Assembly (NCBI GenBank): GCA_963971285.1
Contig: OZ020265.1
Span: 5,620,270 to 5,684,269 of the forward strand
DNA length: 64,000 bases
From: Astropecten irregularis
Lineage: Eukaryota; Echinodermata; Asteroidea; Paxillosida; Astropectinidae
Reading direction: 5' to 3'
The position numbers and the translations under genes were made by a program. The notes beneath the pieces are model-generated. The model did not search any database. It saw nothing but the letters and a program-made list of their open reading frames with translations, and had not been told where the DNA came from. Positions 49,344-60,343 of the stretch are shown in pieces. Every line of letters starts with the position of its first letter. Position 1 is the first letter of the stretch.

Positions 49344-49579
49344 TTTGTTGTTACAGTTGCTTTGTAGCTTGACTTTTAACTTGGGGTATTAGCTAAGATT
49401 GAGTTTATATACTTATTATTTTCTTATATATACTATATTTTACCCATCACACGTTATATGATAATTATTTTAATAAATTGGATTTCATATAGAATCCAGA
49501 GGGTGTAAGGGGATATAGTGTGAGTTTAACATTGATTAATTATTACGGCGTTGACAAGTGAACAAAGTAAGCAAAAATT
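49344..49579. other. Remainder of the 110-bp tandem repeat and AT-rich sequence
   Basis: tgctttgtagcttgacttttaacttggggtatt continues the repeat unit interrupted by element copy 3; the rest is AT-rich. Confidence 0.6.
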
Positions 49580-49652
49580 TACTGAAACGGGATTCGAACC
49601 AGCGACCCAAGGAATACCGCACCGGTGCTCTCACCGACTGAGTTATCCAGCA
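49580..49652 (-). tRNA. tRNA-like sequence, probably a SINE head or tRNA pseudogene
   Basis: On the minus strand a 73-nt sequence has a 7-bp acceptor stem (TGCTGGA with TTCAGTA, using G-U pairs), a D-arm region TAACTCAGTCGGTGAGAGC (A-box-like) and a perfect B box GGTTCGAATCC. The anticodon arm does not pair (CCGGT against TCCTT) and position 33 is C, not U. A functional tRNA is therefore unlikely, and a tRNA-derived SINE is the better reading. Confidence 0.5.
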
Positions 49653-49989
49653 CTACGTTGGTGATGTTCCTCGTACTCAATTATATCTGTTTGTTTGGCA
49701 GTCAGAAGCTATGAAATCACTCACAAAATCCAAGACACCACAATTATTTGATGAGTATATTGATTGAAAAGCCGCATCCTCGTGTAGGGTTCGCCTATGT
49801 AGGCCTACTCTTTCTTTTAGTGCTTGGCGTATCGATACAATGATCCCGAATCTGCGGCATCGATTCAAAAGGAACGATATCACACCTATGTGCGTAATTG
49901 TTTCTGATTCCTACTAATAATTCAGATAATCCGATCATAAGTAAAATAGCCAGTATTACCAATATTAACTTTTTAGATGCAGTGGAAAA

Positions 49990-50600
49990 CGAAAGGATAA
50001 TTACAGGGTCTAAAAAAAAAAAAAAAAAAAAAACATCATCATGAAGTCATTGTATGTCACGTGACAACGCCTTCAATTAAGGAGTGCCAAATTTGAGTCC
50101 TACATTTAAAGTGTTTAAAACTGGGTTTTGTACATCATGGTGATGCTCTGTTTTTTTTTTTTTAAGATCTTAGATAAAACACAAGAGGTGTGTGTATCAA
50201 GTCAAAGTTCCTATACGTGTTTAGATTTTAAAAGACCAAGGATGAAGAAGAAGACGAAGAAGACAAACTAAGCATTATTTCGGTTGAAAACACAACATAA
50301 AACTTTTCCGAGGTTTCAGTCAATCGGACAACACATCCGACGAATATATTATGTAATACTCATTACAGAAACGTACCACTTTATGAACACCACACTTCAA
50401 TGATATAATCTCCCGAGGTGGATAAGACACCCTTCAGCAATTAGTAAAATGATATCATAAGTGGTAACTCTTTGCCCTCTTATGAAATCATGATGACGTA
50501 GTATTTTGTCTATACAATGTTCATCTATGTTGTATGCTTAAGAATTATCAGAAGAAATTCAATATATTTCCTTTCGTTCACAAACAAAATCTAAGGAACA
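49990..50600. mobile_element. Relics of the hairpin-ended element family
   Basis: The catcatcatgaagtcattg/tgtcacgtgac segment, a gaagaagaagacgaagaagac tract and a ttcatctatgttgtatgcttaagaattatc segment match parts of element copy 2 (35870-35960 and its repeats) but are out of order, without termini. Confidence 0.4.
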
Positions 50601-50826
50601 AAAATTTCAATACAATCATACAAAATAGAGGATGCTTATTCTACATCCAAATAGGTTAAAACGTAGATTTATACATCATAAAATGGCCTTTTTAAAACAT
50701 AATATCTAAATTATCTAAAAGTGGTATGTGTATCAAGTTGGGATGCAAAATTTCCATACGTGTTTAAATGTAAATGAAACGCATGCTTCGGAAAAAAAAT
50801 GTTCCAGACACATAATGTATCTCAAT

Positions 50827-51402
50827 TCTCTTTTTGCTCTGCTTCGCCCTTCTTTTGTTATGGCCAGTTGGGGATGAATTAGCACAACCTACAAAAAGTG
50901 TGGTTAGTTGCAGTTGGATTGCAAGTAAAAAAACAGGAAGACTACTTCGCTTCAAGAAATGTCCCTTCTGTTCATGTTGCCAATATCCCCCATTTTCATT
51001 TCTATTTGTCTTCCATCCCGAGGACATGGAACATCAAATGGGGATTAAAAAGTGAAGTTAAAAACCCACGAATTCGTTGATAAAAAGATGTAAATATTGA
51101 CCCCATTCACGGCGGAAATGTTCAGCCCAAAATTCTCATCTTCTGATGCAGGCAGCAAACGTCGCTTTGCTAGATTATTTTCAGGCATGACTAGACTCTG
51201 ATGGATTAAAATTTGAAACTCCTTGGTTTTGAGACTTTTTAATGTAAAGCAAATTTAATAAGCTGTCTGTTTACTGCATCTAGACCACTTTATGACATTT
51301 TAAGATGATGGTGGATTGTCAATTTTGTTTGAGTTAATAATAATGTGCCAAATCAAAGCACAAATTATGTCAATTATTGTTAAAGCCAAGTGGAACGTTT
51401 GA
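50827..51402. repeat. Diverged direct duplication, copy A
   Basis: About 550 bp similar in order to copy B at 53650-54225: aagtgtggtt..., agactacttcgcttcaagaaatgtccc, gacatg-aacatcaaat, attctcatcttctgatgcaggcag, tctagaccac-tatgacat and gtcaattttgtttgagttaa. No coding frame is conserved between copies, which argues for a dispersed repeat and not a gene pair. Confidence 0.7.
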
Positions 51403-52637
51403 CAAAAATCTTCCACTAATTATAGTTTCGAGGTAAAATGTGTGCAGATAAATCAATAGACTGTCATTTGTCAGCCATGTTTGATCGTATTTTGATGTTG
51501 CGCGTTGCCGCCCAGTCGCGTGACTCAATTGTCAACATGTCTGGAGCCTCTTTGCGGTACTTACGCGCAGACGCTAGGTTGTGCTCTCAAAAATGCATTG
51601 TCATGCCACGAACTAAGATGGCCGATATATTGCCATTGTTGATGTCATGTGCAATCCACCCGTACTTAAAAGAACACAGTTTGTATATCACGCAATCGGG
51701 CAAAGCCATATCATCGTTGGGAACAGTGAGATTGTTCCCAATGGATGAAGATATACATAGGCCTAACTTTCAAGACAATACAGGAACTTGTCGACTTAAC
51801 ATCAAATTCAAAACCTGGAATCGAACAGGTTTGAGCGAACTCTAACGATATATCTGAGGCAAAAAATCGGGATTGAGCAGTGCAGTTTCGTACTCAGGGC
51901 AAGATGCGGTGGTCGCCATGACACATGACACTAGGGGCGCGCATTCCATTATTCACAGCGTGGAATTAACTATGCATATCATGTGCAAGTGAGTAAAGAA
52001 TGGTGGTGCGGGAGGGACATTGCACATCACAAGTACCTTAGCACATATGTGTGATGTTTGATACATCGTACATCACAAATTCACAAATATCTGCGCATAT
52101 TTTGTGATGTGAGATGTTTGCACATAACAAATATCTGTGCACGTAATGACATGCGATATATCTTATTACACATCTGAGCACATTTTCGTTATGTGTTTTG
52201 CTTTCTTTGTGTCATGATTGTTTCTGAATAATCTTTGTTTACTTAGTAACGGTACGAAGAACTAACGAATGTAAACAAAGAGATATTAAAACAGCGGCCA
52301 TTTGCCACAATATGCACAATAACCGAGTGCAGTTACCCCCGATGTGATTCGCCCATATGTAATGGTGGCCACCAAAGGTCGTAATGACACTTTTGTCGTT
52401 TTCTTAAAACCTATACATACTATAACGAGCCTAATTTGAATAATTGGTGGCAGTAATCCACAAGGTGGGATGATTATGTGATGACAATCACACATTATGT
52501 ATTTGAATAGCGCGCCCCTCTCGCTCGTAAAGTAGACCTGTACACCGCAAGCCAAAGGAGGGACTAGGTATTAATGGATTTCTTTTTCTGTTTGGTTGAC
52601 AATGCTTACAATTCCAATGCGCATGTAACATCTCACT
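51403..52637. other. No supported gene; unrecognised ORF and short dispersed repeats
   Basis: A 135-codon + frame at 51438-51845 has no domain I recognise and contains an aagatggccgatat word (YY1-like). From 51960 to 52200 short related words (cacatatgtg, catcacaaat, atatctg-gcacat) recur irregularly. Neither is convincing as a gene. Confidence 0.4.
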
Positions 52638-52688
52638 GTGCATTTAGGACAAGTTTGTAGCGCGCTTGCGTTAGCCTCGACCTTCATG

Positions 52689-52859
52689 AAGTTAATGGCG
52701 GCTCACGAACAGGAACATTTTGCTGCTTTTACTGACACCGATCTCGAGCCATGTACATCAGAAGCCATTATCAGAAGCCATAACAATGAAAAGAATCTTG
52801 ATGATAATGGGAAGAGATTATTTTTCATGATCAACAATGTAACCGTGGTGGATATCTAG
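52689..52859 (+). CDS. Small unrecognised ORF (possible first exon or lone remnant)
   Basis: An ATG in good context (gttaATGGCGG) opens a 56-codon frame: MAAHEQEHFAAFTDTDLEPC near the start, then an acidic and basic mixed segment, then a hydrophobic end before TAG. The composition is protein-like, but no family is recognised and there are no introns or partners. It is listed because it is the most protein-like frame in the 51-54 kb interval. Confidence 0.2.
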   Translation, partial: KLMAAHEQEHFAAFTDTDLEPCTSEAIIRSHNNEKNLDDNGKRLFFMINNVTVVDI

Positions 52860-53289
52860 GAACTGTTTTATTATTAAAACATGCTAGCTGTTATGCCGAC
52901 ATTAGATATATATCTCTTGTGCTGCAGGTATTAAGTTCCAAATTTAGTAACAGGTATCTTAAGCATAGGAACATGGAAGCCTGTTAGTAGTTAAATGAAT
53001 AATTTGAGAGGCTGGAGAAGAAAAAAAAAATAAGAACTTTAAATGTGAGCAATTTGATTTTATTCTGATTGGCTTATCTTAAAGTCTGCTATATTCTTAT
53101 TTGGAAGGAGATGTGAAGGAAAAGTGATGTTTTGTTTGAACCTGGGAAAATTACTAGCTCTGGAAGGAACAATAAGCTGGCAACAAAGCTTATAATTATT
53201 ACAATTATCTATTTCTTGTTTATCCTGGGTTTACCTGCTAAGTGAAACACACTGTTTTCCAGAGGTTCCCAGCAATTACAATATGACTT

Positions 53290-53530
53290 ATGAAGGATGG
53301 TGCTACACGTGACAGAGTAGCAGACTTTCAGGGGCGCCCTTTGGCAGACAGGTACATCAACCGACATATGATCACGAAGCACAGCTTAAGATCAAAAGTG
53401 TTTGGTTTTTGTGGAGGAAGGAAAACCGGAAAACCCGGAGAAAAACCCTCGAAGCATAGGAGAGAACCAAACGCACAACTCTACTCACATATGAAGCAAG
53501 CTGGGATCAAACCCGGGCCACATTGGTGAG
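53290..53530. repeat. Possible SINE-type repeat tail
   Basis: ggaaaaccggaaaacccggagaaaaaccc and gggatcaaacccgggccacattggtgag resemble conserved blocks found in dispersed invertebrate repeats. I recognise the pattern but cannot name the family; the frame across it is not a convincing protein. Confidence 0.35.
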
Positions 53531-53649
53531 TGGCGAGTGCATGATTTTTTTAAAAATTTAGCTTTTCAAGATTTTGTTTTTACATATTAGATATAGGCAA
53601 CGAGGTTAATGAAAATACCCTGCTTTAGTAAGTAAGTTTCTAAGCTTTG

Positions 53650-54225
53650 CTGTTTAACTCTGCTCTTCTCTGTTTTGCTTTGCTTTGCTCCACCCTTTTT
53701 TAATTACAAAAGGTGTGGTTCATGAATGTCAGTTTGGTTGCAAGTAAACAAGCATACAGACTACTTCGCTTCAAGAAATGTCCCTTCTGATCCGATTACC
53801 CATTTCCCCTCTTTTCATTATTTATCTTCCATCCCTCTGACATGCATGAAACATCAAATCGGAAATAAAAAGCGAAGTTAAAAGCCCACAAATTCATTAA
53901 TTAAAAATGTAAATATTGACCACATTTACGGTGGAAAATGTTCAGCCTAAAATTCTCATCTTCTTATGCAGGCAGCTATCGTCGCTTTGCTAGATTTGTT
54001 TACAGGCATGACTAGACATCGGAATGATTAAATTATGAATTATCATTGGTTGGAGGCTTTTTATCTAAAGCAAATCTAATGGGCTGTCTTGTTACTTCAT
54101 CTAGACCAGTTAATGACATTTAAAGATGATGGTCGATTGTCAATTTTGTTTAAGTTAATGGAGACGTGTCAATCACAGAACAAATTATGTCAATTATTTT
54201 TAAGGCCAGGGGACCGTTTGAATAA
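53650..54225. repeat. Diverged direct duplication, copy B
   Basis: Partner of copy A at 50827-51402, separated by about 2.25 kb. Similar blocks appear in the same order and orientation. Confidence 0.7.
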
Positions 54226-54699
54226 TGTTGGCCATGTCTGATGTCTGAAACTCCAGAATCACTTTGAGGAAAAGGTAAAAAAAAAAAAATAGGCTGACAT
54301 TGTATGAGATTGGTCTAGTTTCTGTGTGTCAATTGGTCTCCTGCATCCGACGTGAAATCATTCTGAAGCCAAGTTCGCTTTAAAAGAGTGTGTGTCTGAT
54401 CGTAACCTTAGTTATTACAGAGCAGTGTGACGAGTAGGAGCTAGCCCTGTATTACGTGCATAACGAATACTGCATGCGATTCCATTCACTCTGCAAGTAG
54501 CCGTGTTCGTGTGGACTTCCAACGCCCTGCAGTTTACCGTCCTTTCAGCTACAAACTACCTTTGCTTGGTTTTCAACTGCGATGTAATCCAAAAGATGAA
54601 TTTGATGTAGATGAAAGGAGAGCAGTTTCAAAGAGAAGAAAAGAACAGGTATGTGAAGTAATTAATTGATTGGCTTATTTAATTTGGTGTCTCCCAACA

Positions 54700-56000
54700 C
54701 ACACCAAGTTGGCAGACGGCCCACAGATATTCTGTATTGGTTTTTGTATGGGGAATACAGTTACGAAAACGGATTTCTATCCGATACCTCAAAACAGAAG
54801 GTTGCATTGGTAAAGTAGGAAAAGCACAATTTTGCGGGAAAATACATTTATTAAAGGGGAATTTTGACACAGAAAGCATGGGACAAATCTGCTTCAGTGC
54901 ACACCCGATGGTTTATATCAATGTAATGGTTATGCCTTTTTGGCATGAATTGTTTTTCCCCAGCAACCTTCCAAAGGCTTTATGAATAATATTACTGAAC
55001 GTCTTAATAACTGTGTATTTTATAATGTGCAGGGTGTTCAAAAAACGCAATATTTTGTGTCGAGAACTATTAATGCGAATTTGTTTTTTAAGAGTACTCT
55101 TTCAATTGGTCATATTTTCGCCAATTTCAGCCCCATTTGCTTAATTCAACACGGCGATAACCAAGACATAGTTGTATCGTATGAAACTTGAAGTGATAAA
55201 CAGTTAGATTTTAACATAATGGTTCTCGACAAAGTGTTGCCCTTTTTGGCGGGGGCACGCTGTATAGACGATATAATTGCATATTTTGGTAACTGGTAGG
55301 ATCATGTAAAACATATCGGTGAATTAATGTGGGCCTCACTAAAGCAAACTGGCCTTGGTGATAAACCTGAAAAAGAGTGAGTTTGCGAAAGCCCATGTTA
55401 CATATTTAGGACAAGTTGTGAGTCAGGGTAGAGTTTGCCCGGGAGAAGCCAAATAAAAATGTCATTGTATATTAACCCACTCCTACCAACAGATGGGAGT
55501 TACGTGGAGTTATTGATTGGCACGGTTGTTTGTAAGAAACTGTACTGAAAGTTTAAAAGAAACTTTAGTGACAACTTTATGGCACGCCACAATTCAATGA
55601 ACTGAGATCAGTCTTGAGTAACAAGCCTGTTTAAGCGACCATAAAATTCGAGCTTCAATTCGCTGTTTTGCTTCAAGATTAATGTTAAATTTGAGTGAGC
55701 TGTTATTCGTTTTTTTTGGCGAAAACTTAATAAAAACACCCAAAAAGGTATTCCACGTTTGAAGAGGAAACATGTTTGATTTTGGCTTCTACAGCATTTC
55801 GAAATTTATGTTACCTCAGAAACAGGGGACGTGGTAGTATTACACTGATCACAACACTCTCGTATTTTTGGATAAATACATAACCAAGAAAAGGGGATTA
55901 TTTCATTGGAGTCTCCTGTTACAGCCACACGCTTTGAAGTTTGCACTCATTGCCGGTAAAGCAAATGCAAATGCCGACACAATTTATCGATGGTAGCAAA
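54700..56000 (+). pseudogene. Decayed Ty3-type reverse transcriptase / RNase H relic
   Basis: Fragments in the order of a Ty3/gypsy polymerase are spread over three frames. RT N-terminal part near 54740-54990 (VTKTDFYPIP-like, then a DGLYQ-MPFG-like region and an ATFQRLMNNITERLNNC-like segment), the IDD of the catalytic box just after 55262, the NLKKSEF/VTYLGQ region at 55350-55420, and the RNase H YTDHN...FLDK and RWSLLLQP-like segments at 55830-55960. Numerous stops and frameshifts, plus a MITE at 55030-55262, mean it is dead. The clade cannot be given without alignment. Confidence 0.7.
55030..55262. mobile_element. Mariner-like MITE, copy 2 (inserted in the RT relic)
   Basis: It starts CAGGGTGTTCAAAAAACGCA and ends in a degenerate gggggcacgctg. 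Interior segments (tctcgac-aa-gtgttg, aagtgataaacagtt, ccaagacat-gttgt) match copy 1 at 45715-46147. It lies immediately before the codons for the RT catalytic IDD. Confidence 0.65.
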
Positions 56001-57106
56001 ATGATAGTAGTATAACAAAACTTAAATTGAAGACCTTTTTTTTTCTGGCCGGAGGTATTCACGGTATTGTAATACCTTGGTAGTATAACCTTCACACAAT
56101 TCACTTTAACTTACAAAGTATAAAGATGGTAGAAACATACTATTGAAATGTGTCTGCCTGAAATGCTGTATGTATCCAAAAAGCAGAACCCAAAAACCTT
56201 TGATCTCGGGGTGAGGTCCGAACTCCTGTGGATTAATTTGAATATACCATGAGAGTTTATCACTGTTTTCTACAAAAATGCGAACTGTATGAGACTTGGA
56301 ATTTCACACATGACTGTCACTGTATCTTTCTTAATATTCATTGCATTGCATTTCATAGTATGTTTCATTTTCAAGTACAGTAGGGTATAATTCTTTATGT
56401 TCAGTAAATTAAAAACAAGCAACAACGGACGAGCATTCTAATCCAACATAGAAAACAGTTATATGCAGTTGTTTCTGTTGCTGAAATCGCCAGCCCACAC
56501 AACACCGGGTGGCCACAGAGTCCCGCTCCAATCAACCTTTCTCAGTTCACTTTACACTGACTTCAAATTAATTCAGTAAACATTTCCCTAACGCACGCGG
56601 TAATTTGTTGATGAAAGCAAAATTTATCATCATTGAGTTTGGTACATTACCGGGGAAAGATTGTTGGGTGGGGTGAGAAGAGAATGTTGCACCCCTCCAT
56701 CCCCCACCCCCGACAAAACAATGCGGTTCCTCCAGGGGGAGTTCCGGACGCGCTCTGCCGTAGAACGAGACAGTCCCCCGGCAAGACAACGGCCGTTGGG
56801 TCCTGTTCACGAGCCCATGGACGTCGGACGACACTACGGTAACGTCAGGAGCTAAGTCCCCAAAGTCCGACGAAATCGTCAACCAGACCAGGGGTCGATT
56901 CCACGAAGCCCTGCGATCGGTCGCAACTCGAGTTACGAAGAATTGCACATCTTATCATATCTAGGGCTGCAATGCATCATAAGTCCTGGGATGAGTTTGG
57001 TAAATTCGATTCATGGCATCACTGCTACTTTTCCCAAACAAAACTCCTTGCTCTCGCATACGGCATCGTTCAGGACAACCGCCAGCGATGCATCCCCGGA
57101 CTTGGT
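56000..57106. other. No supported gene
   Basis: The AT-rich part to about 56640 has no feature I can name. From 56640 to 57106 the sequence is GC-richer and may be the mutated 3' end of the minus-strand Ty3 element, but no domain is readable. Confidence 0.4.
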
Positions 57107-59156
57107 CTACGGGCGCGTGCAACAAGGGGGTCCACTCCCCTTAGCTGCCGGCAAGTCCAGAGCCACTCTTTCAACAGGGGCACCCACTCTGTACTGCTGT
57201 AAAGGAGCAACTCTCCTTTTTGACGGCGACTTTCGCCTCTGACACAGTTCACAACAGCGAAGGTGTGACCTCACATCGGCAGTCATACCTGGCCAGTAGT
57301 ATCGCAACTTCACTTTGGCCAGTGTTTTCCTCAACCCCAATTGTCCACCAGCACTACCACCATGCAACACATGGACCACACCCCTGCGGTTCTCCTCTGG
57401 CAGCACCATCTGCCAACGAATTGACTTCCCATCGTCAGACTCCCACCTTCGGTGCAATATAAACTGCTCATGCACTTCCAACTGTCCCCACATAGACCAC
57501 AAGGTCTTATGTGTCTTGGAAGTGTGCGAGACCTCACCCCAGTCTGGCCGATCGCTTCCACCTTCCTTTAACTCGATCAACCACCTGAAACAAGGATCTG
57601 CCATCTGGGCATTCCTCACATCCTCTCGGGATACACCAGGCTCAACAAGAATACCTCGCACTGTTGACTCATCAACCTCTGAGACTTCTGTTGCGGGCAG
57701 CTTTGGGTCAAAAAAATGCTTCACCAGCATCAACAGTTCAAGACACCTTAGTAAGGTCTCCACCTCGTCCACACTGTTTGCACTGCCTGCGAGACAAGCA
57801 ATCAGCATTACCATGTTTGCGACCAGGCCTATGCTGAATTGTCACATCATACTCGGACACCACTTGCAACCACCGTGCAAGTTGACCCTCCGGGTCCTTG
57901 AAGTTGAGCAACCACCTCAGAGCTTCATGATCCGCATTCACCGTAATGCTACGGCCATACAGATATTGCTTGAAGCGTTTGAGGTTAACTACACCGGCTA
58001 ATATTTCCCGCCTGGTCACACAGTAGTTCCTCTCAGCCTTGTTCAGCTTGCGGCTGTCATAGGCCACCACATTTTCCTCCCCATCTTGGACCTATGATAG
58101 AACCGACCCTATCCCATCACCACTTGCATCGGTATCCAAGATGTAGTCACCATCCGCCAACGGTTAAGCCAGAATCGTGCTTGACTGCAGCCGCTGTTTC
58201 AGCTCTTCAAAGGCCCACTGGCATGCATCAGTCCACAGGAACTCACGTGACTTACATGTCAGCTCATGCAACGGAGATGAGATCTCCGCGAACCCCTGGA
58301 TGAACTTCCGGTATTAGGAAGTAAGCCCTACGAAGCTTCTTACTTCCTTGACACAACTTGGCACCGGCCATTCAGCCACCGCTGATACTTTCTCAGGATC
58401 GGTCGCCACCCCTTCAGCAGACACGATATGGCCGAGGTACTTGACAGACCACTGAAATAGACTGCACTTTCTGGGCTTCAATTTAAGGCCAGCCTTACGC
58501 AACCGCTCAAACACCACCCTGAGACGCTGTATCTCTTCTTCCACAGTCTTCCCAAAAACGATTACACCATCAAGATAGACCAAAAGAATCTCCCACTGGA
58601 GGCCAACCATCACCTTATACATTAACCTCTCAAAAGTCGCCGGAGCGTTGCATAACCCAAATGGCATACACTTCCACTTGAACAACCCGTTGCGAACAAC
58701 GAAGCTCGACTTCTGACTAGCATCATCGTCAAGGGCAACCTGCCAAGAGCCGGAGGCCAGATCGAGTGTCGAAAACCATTGAGAGCCGCCCAACTCGTCC
58801 AATGTCTCGTCTATGCGACGGGTATGCATCTTTTATGGTGCGTGCATTCAAACCCCTGTAGTCGACACAAAGCCTCCTCGATCCGTCCTTCTTCATAACC
58901 AAGACAACATTTGCAGCCCAAGGGCTATCCGACGGCTCGATCAAACCCCTTCCCTCCAGGTCATGCACCTGCCTCGTGATCTCTTCCTGGTCCCCTCTCG
59001 GATACCGCCTCAGCCGCTCCTTGACTGGTTTCGCATCATTTGTGTCGATGCTGTGCTTCACGACTTCTGTCCGACCAATGTCTCGGTCAACCCGTGAAAA
59101 CACATCCTGGTAATCAGAAAGACACCTTTCTACCTTGCGATGGTCCTCATCATCCC
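57107..59156 (-). pseudogene. Ty3-type pol: RT, RNase H and integrase N-terminus (broken)
   Basis: Domains in order on the minus strand: RT (59103-58314; [44 protein letters not shown]), RNase H (about 58070-57740; RHKLNKAERNYCVTRREI-like start, ADHEALRWLL, HRPGRKHGNADCLSRR), and integrase zinc-binding region (about 57430-57200; H-x3-H, YYWPGM, C-x2-C). The chain ends soon after the first core Asp region. Breaks are a frameshift near 58825, stops between RT and RNase H, and an RT catalytic box reading YLDG, with Gly (58566-58568) in place of the second Asp. PR-RT-RH-IN order is that of Ty3/gypsy elements. The 5' part continues at 63426-64000, beyond the inserted element. Confidence 0.85.
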
Positions 59157-59306
59157 TCAGCGCCAGTGGTTGTTATTGCGCCCTCTTGCGTCCTTGACCT
59201 CTGACCCGTGTGGGTTGTCTTTACCGTTGTCCTATTTACGGACGGTTGCGTATTTTACGATCTCATTAAAGTTACTCAGTTATCTTGACGAACTGTTCTA
59301 CAGTTG
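59157..59306 (+). repeat. 5' LTR
   Basis: About 94-96% similar by eye to 63277-63425. Shared blocks include ctctgacccgtgtgggt, gtctttaccgttgtcctattta and gttactcagttatcttgacg. Confidence 0.85.
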
Positions 59307-59524
59307 TGGTTTATGTGTGTCAGGAGTTTCCTCTCCCTCCTTACTGGCGTGGTGGCAGCGTTCTGAAACGGATCCTCGCCTTGGAAAGTGTGGAAAACCG
59401 CTACAAAACCCCGAGTTATCGGCGCACAATAAGCCGTATCACATACACGGTGAGTGACTGTACAGTTGTATACAAACAATTGAAGGAATTGTTCGTCATT
59501 TATTCCTTATTTTCTGAGTTCACC

Positions 59525-60343
59525 ATGGCATCTACGCACCGCGCACCGAATCAGTGGTGCTTGAGTAAAGTGGAGACTGTAAACTCCTTTGAGAACTGGC
59601 GACAGTACTTGCAATATACCCTCTCACTCGACCCGAACTTTGCCCCATTCTTAGTGGAGGGTTGCCAGTGGGGAAAGAAGACCAAAACTGACCCCCTCCG
59701 CAGTTTTGAAGATGACACTGATGCAGTTCCAGCTGATAAAAGAAAGACTGCTCAACAGAAAGTCACCCTCCTTGAGCTTATGCTGGGGCAAATTGCCATT
59801 TACTGCCCGGTGATTTCCCGTAACACCATTATCAAGATCTCAACCTCGATCCAGTCCATATGGCAAGCCATTCGCCTACATTAGGGATTTCAATCTACTG
59901 GTGCTCACTTTATCGACTTCTCTGATATCCACCTCAGCCCCGATGAACGCCCTGAAGACTTGTACCAACGCCTCATGGCATTCGCGGAGGACAATTTACT
60001 CCAGTCTGACAGCGGAATTACTCAGCATGGCCAGCCTGTACCTGAAGACGAGGAGCTGTCCCCCTCATTGGAGAACTTTATCGTCCTCACATGGCTGAGG
60101 CTCGTACACACCGATCTGCCAAAGTTAGTGAAGCAGCGCTATGGCACAGAGCTCCGTTCCCGCACTCTGGCATCCATGAAACCAGAGATCTCACAGGCAC
60201 TTCAGTCACTCCTCGAGGAGCTCCATACATCTGATGATGCCAAAGCCATGCGTGCCGCAGTTCCTCAACGGACTCCTCCCTTGCGCCCGTCCTTCACTAC
60301 TCCCGATCTGCGCCGACAGCGCCCGTCCCGCACCAGAAAGTAG
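59525..60343 (+). pseudogene. gag of the nested LTR retrotransposon (two stop codons)
   Basis: The ATG at 59525 (accATGG) opens a frame with an N-terminal segment ([20 protein letters not shown], then [17 protein letters not shown]) typical of capsid precursors. TAG at 59882-59884 interrupts it, and the same frame continues ([20 protein letters not shown]). A second TAG at 60341-60343 precedes the zinc knuckle CPLC...H...C in the same frame. Confidence 0.7.

Noticed and set aside
51438-51845. 135-codon ORF
   Set aside because: No domain recognised, ATG context weak, no conservation evidence; could be chance in a moderately GC-rich patch.
54440-54651. Open stretch ending with a good donor (aacag|gtatgtg)
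   Set aside because: About 70 codons with protein-like composition, but the nearest acceptor (ttattacag) is followed by an in-frame stop and there is no ATG or partner exon.
56568-56948. 126-codon minus-strand ORF in a GC-rich patch
   Set aside because: It lies just beyond the broken integrase and shows no integrase or other domain signature; may be degraded element sequence.
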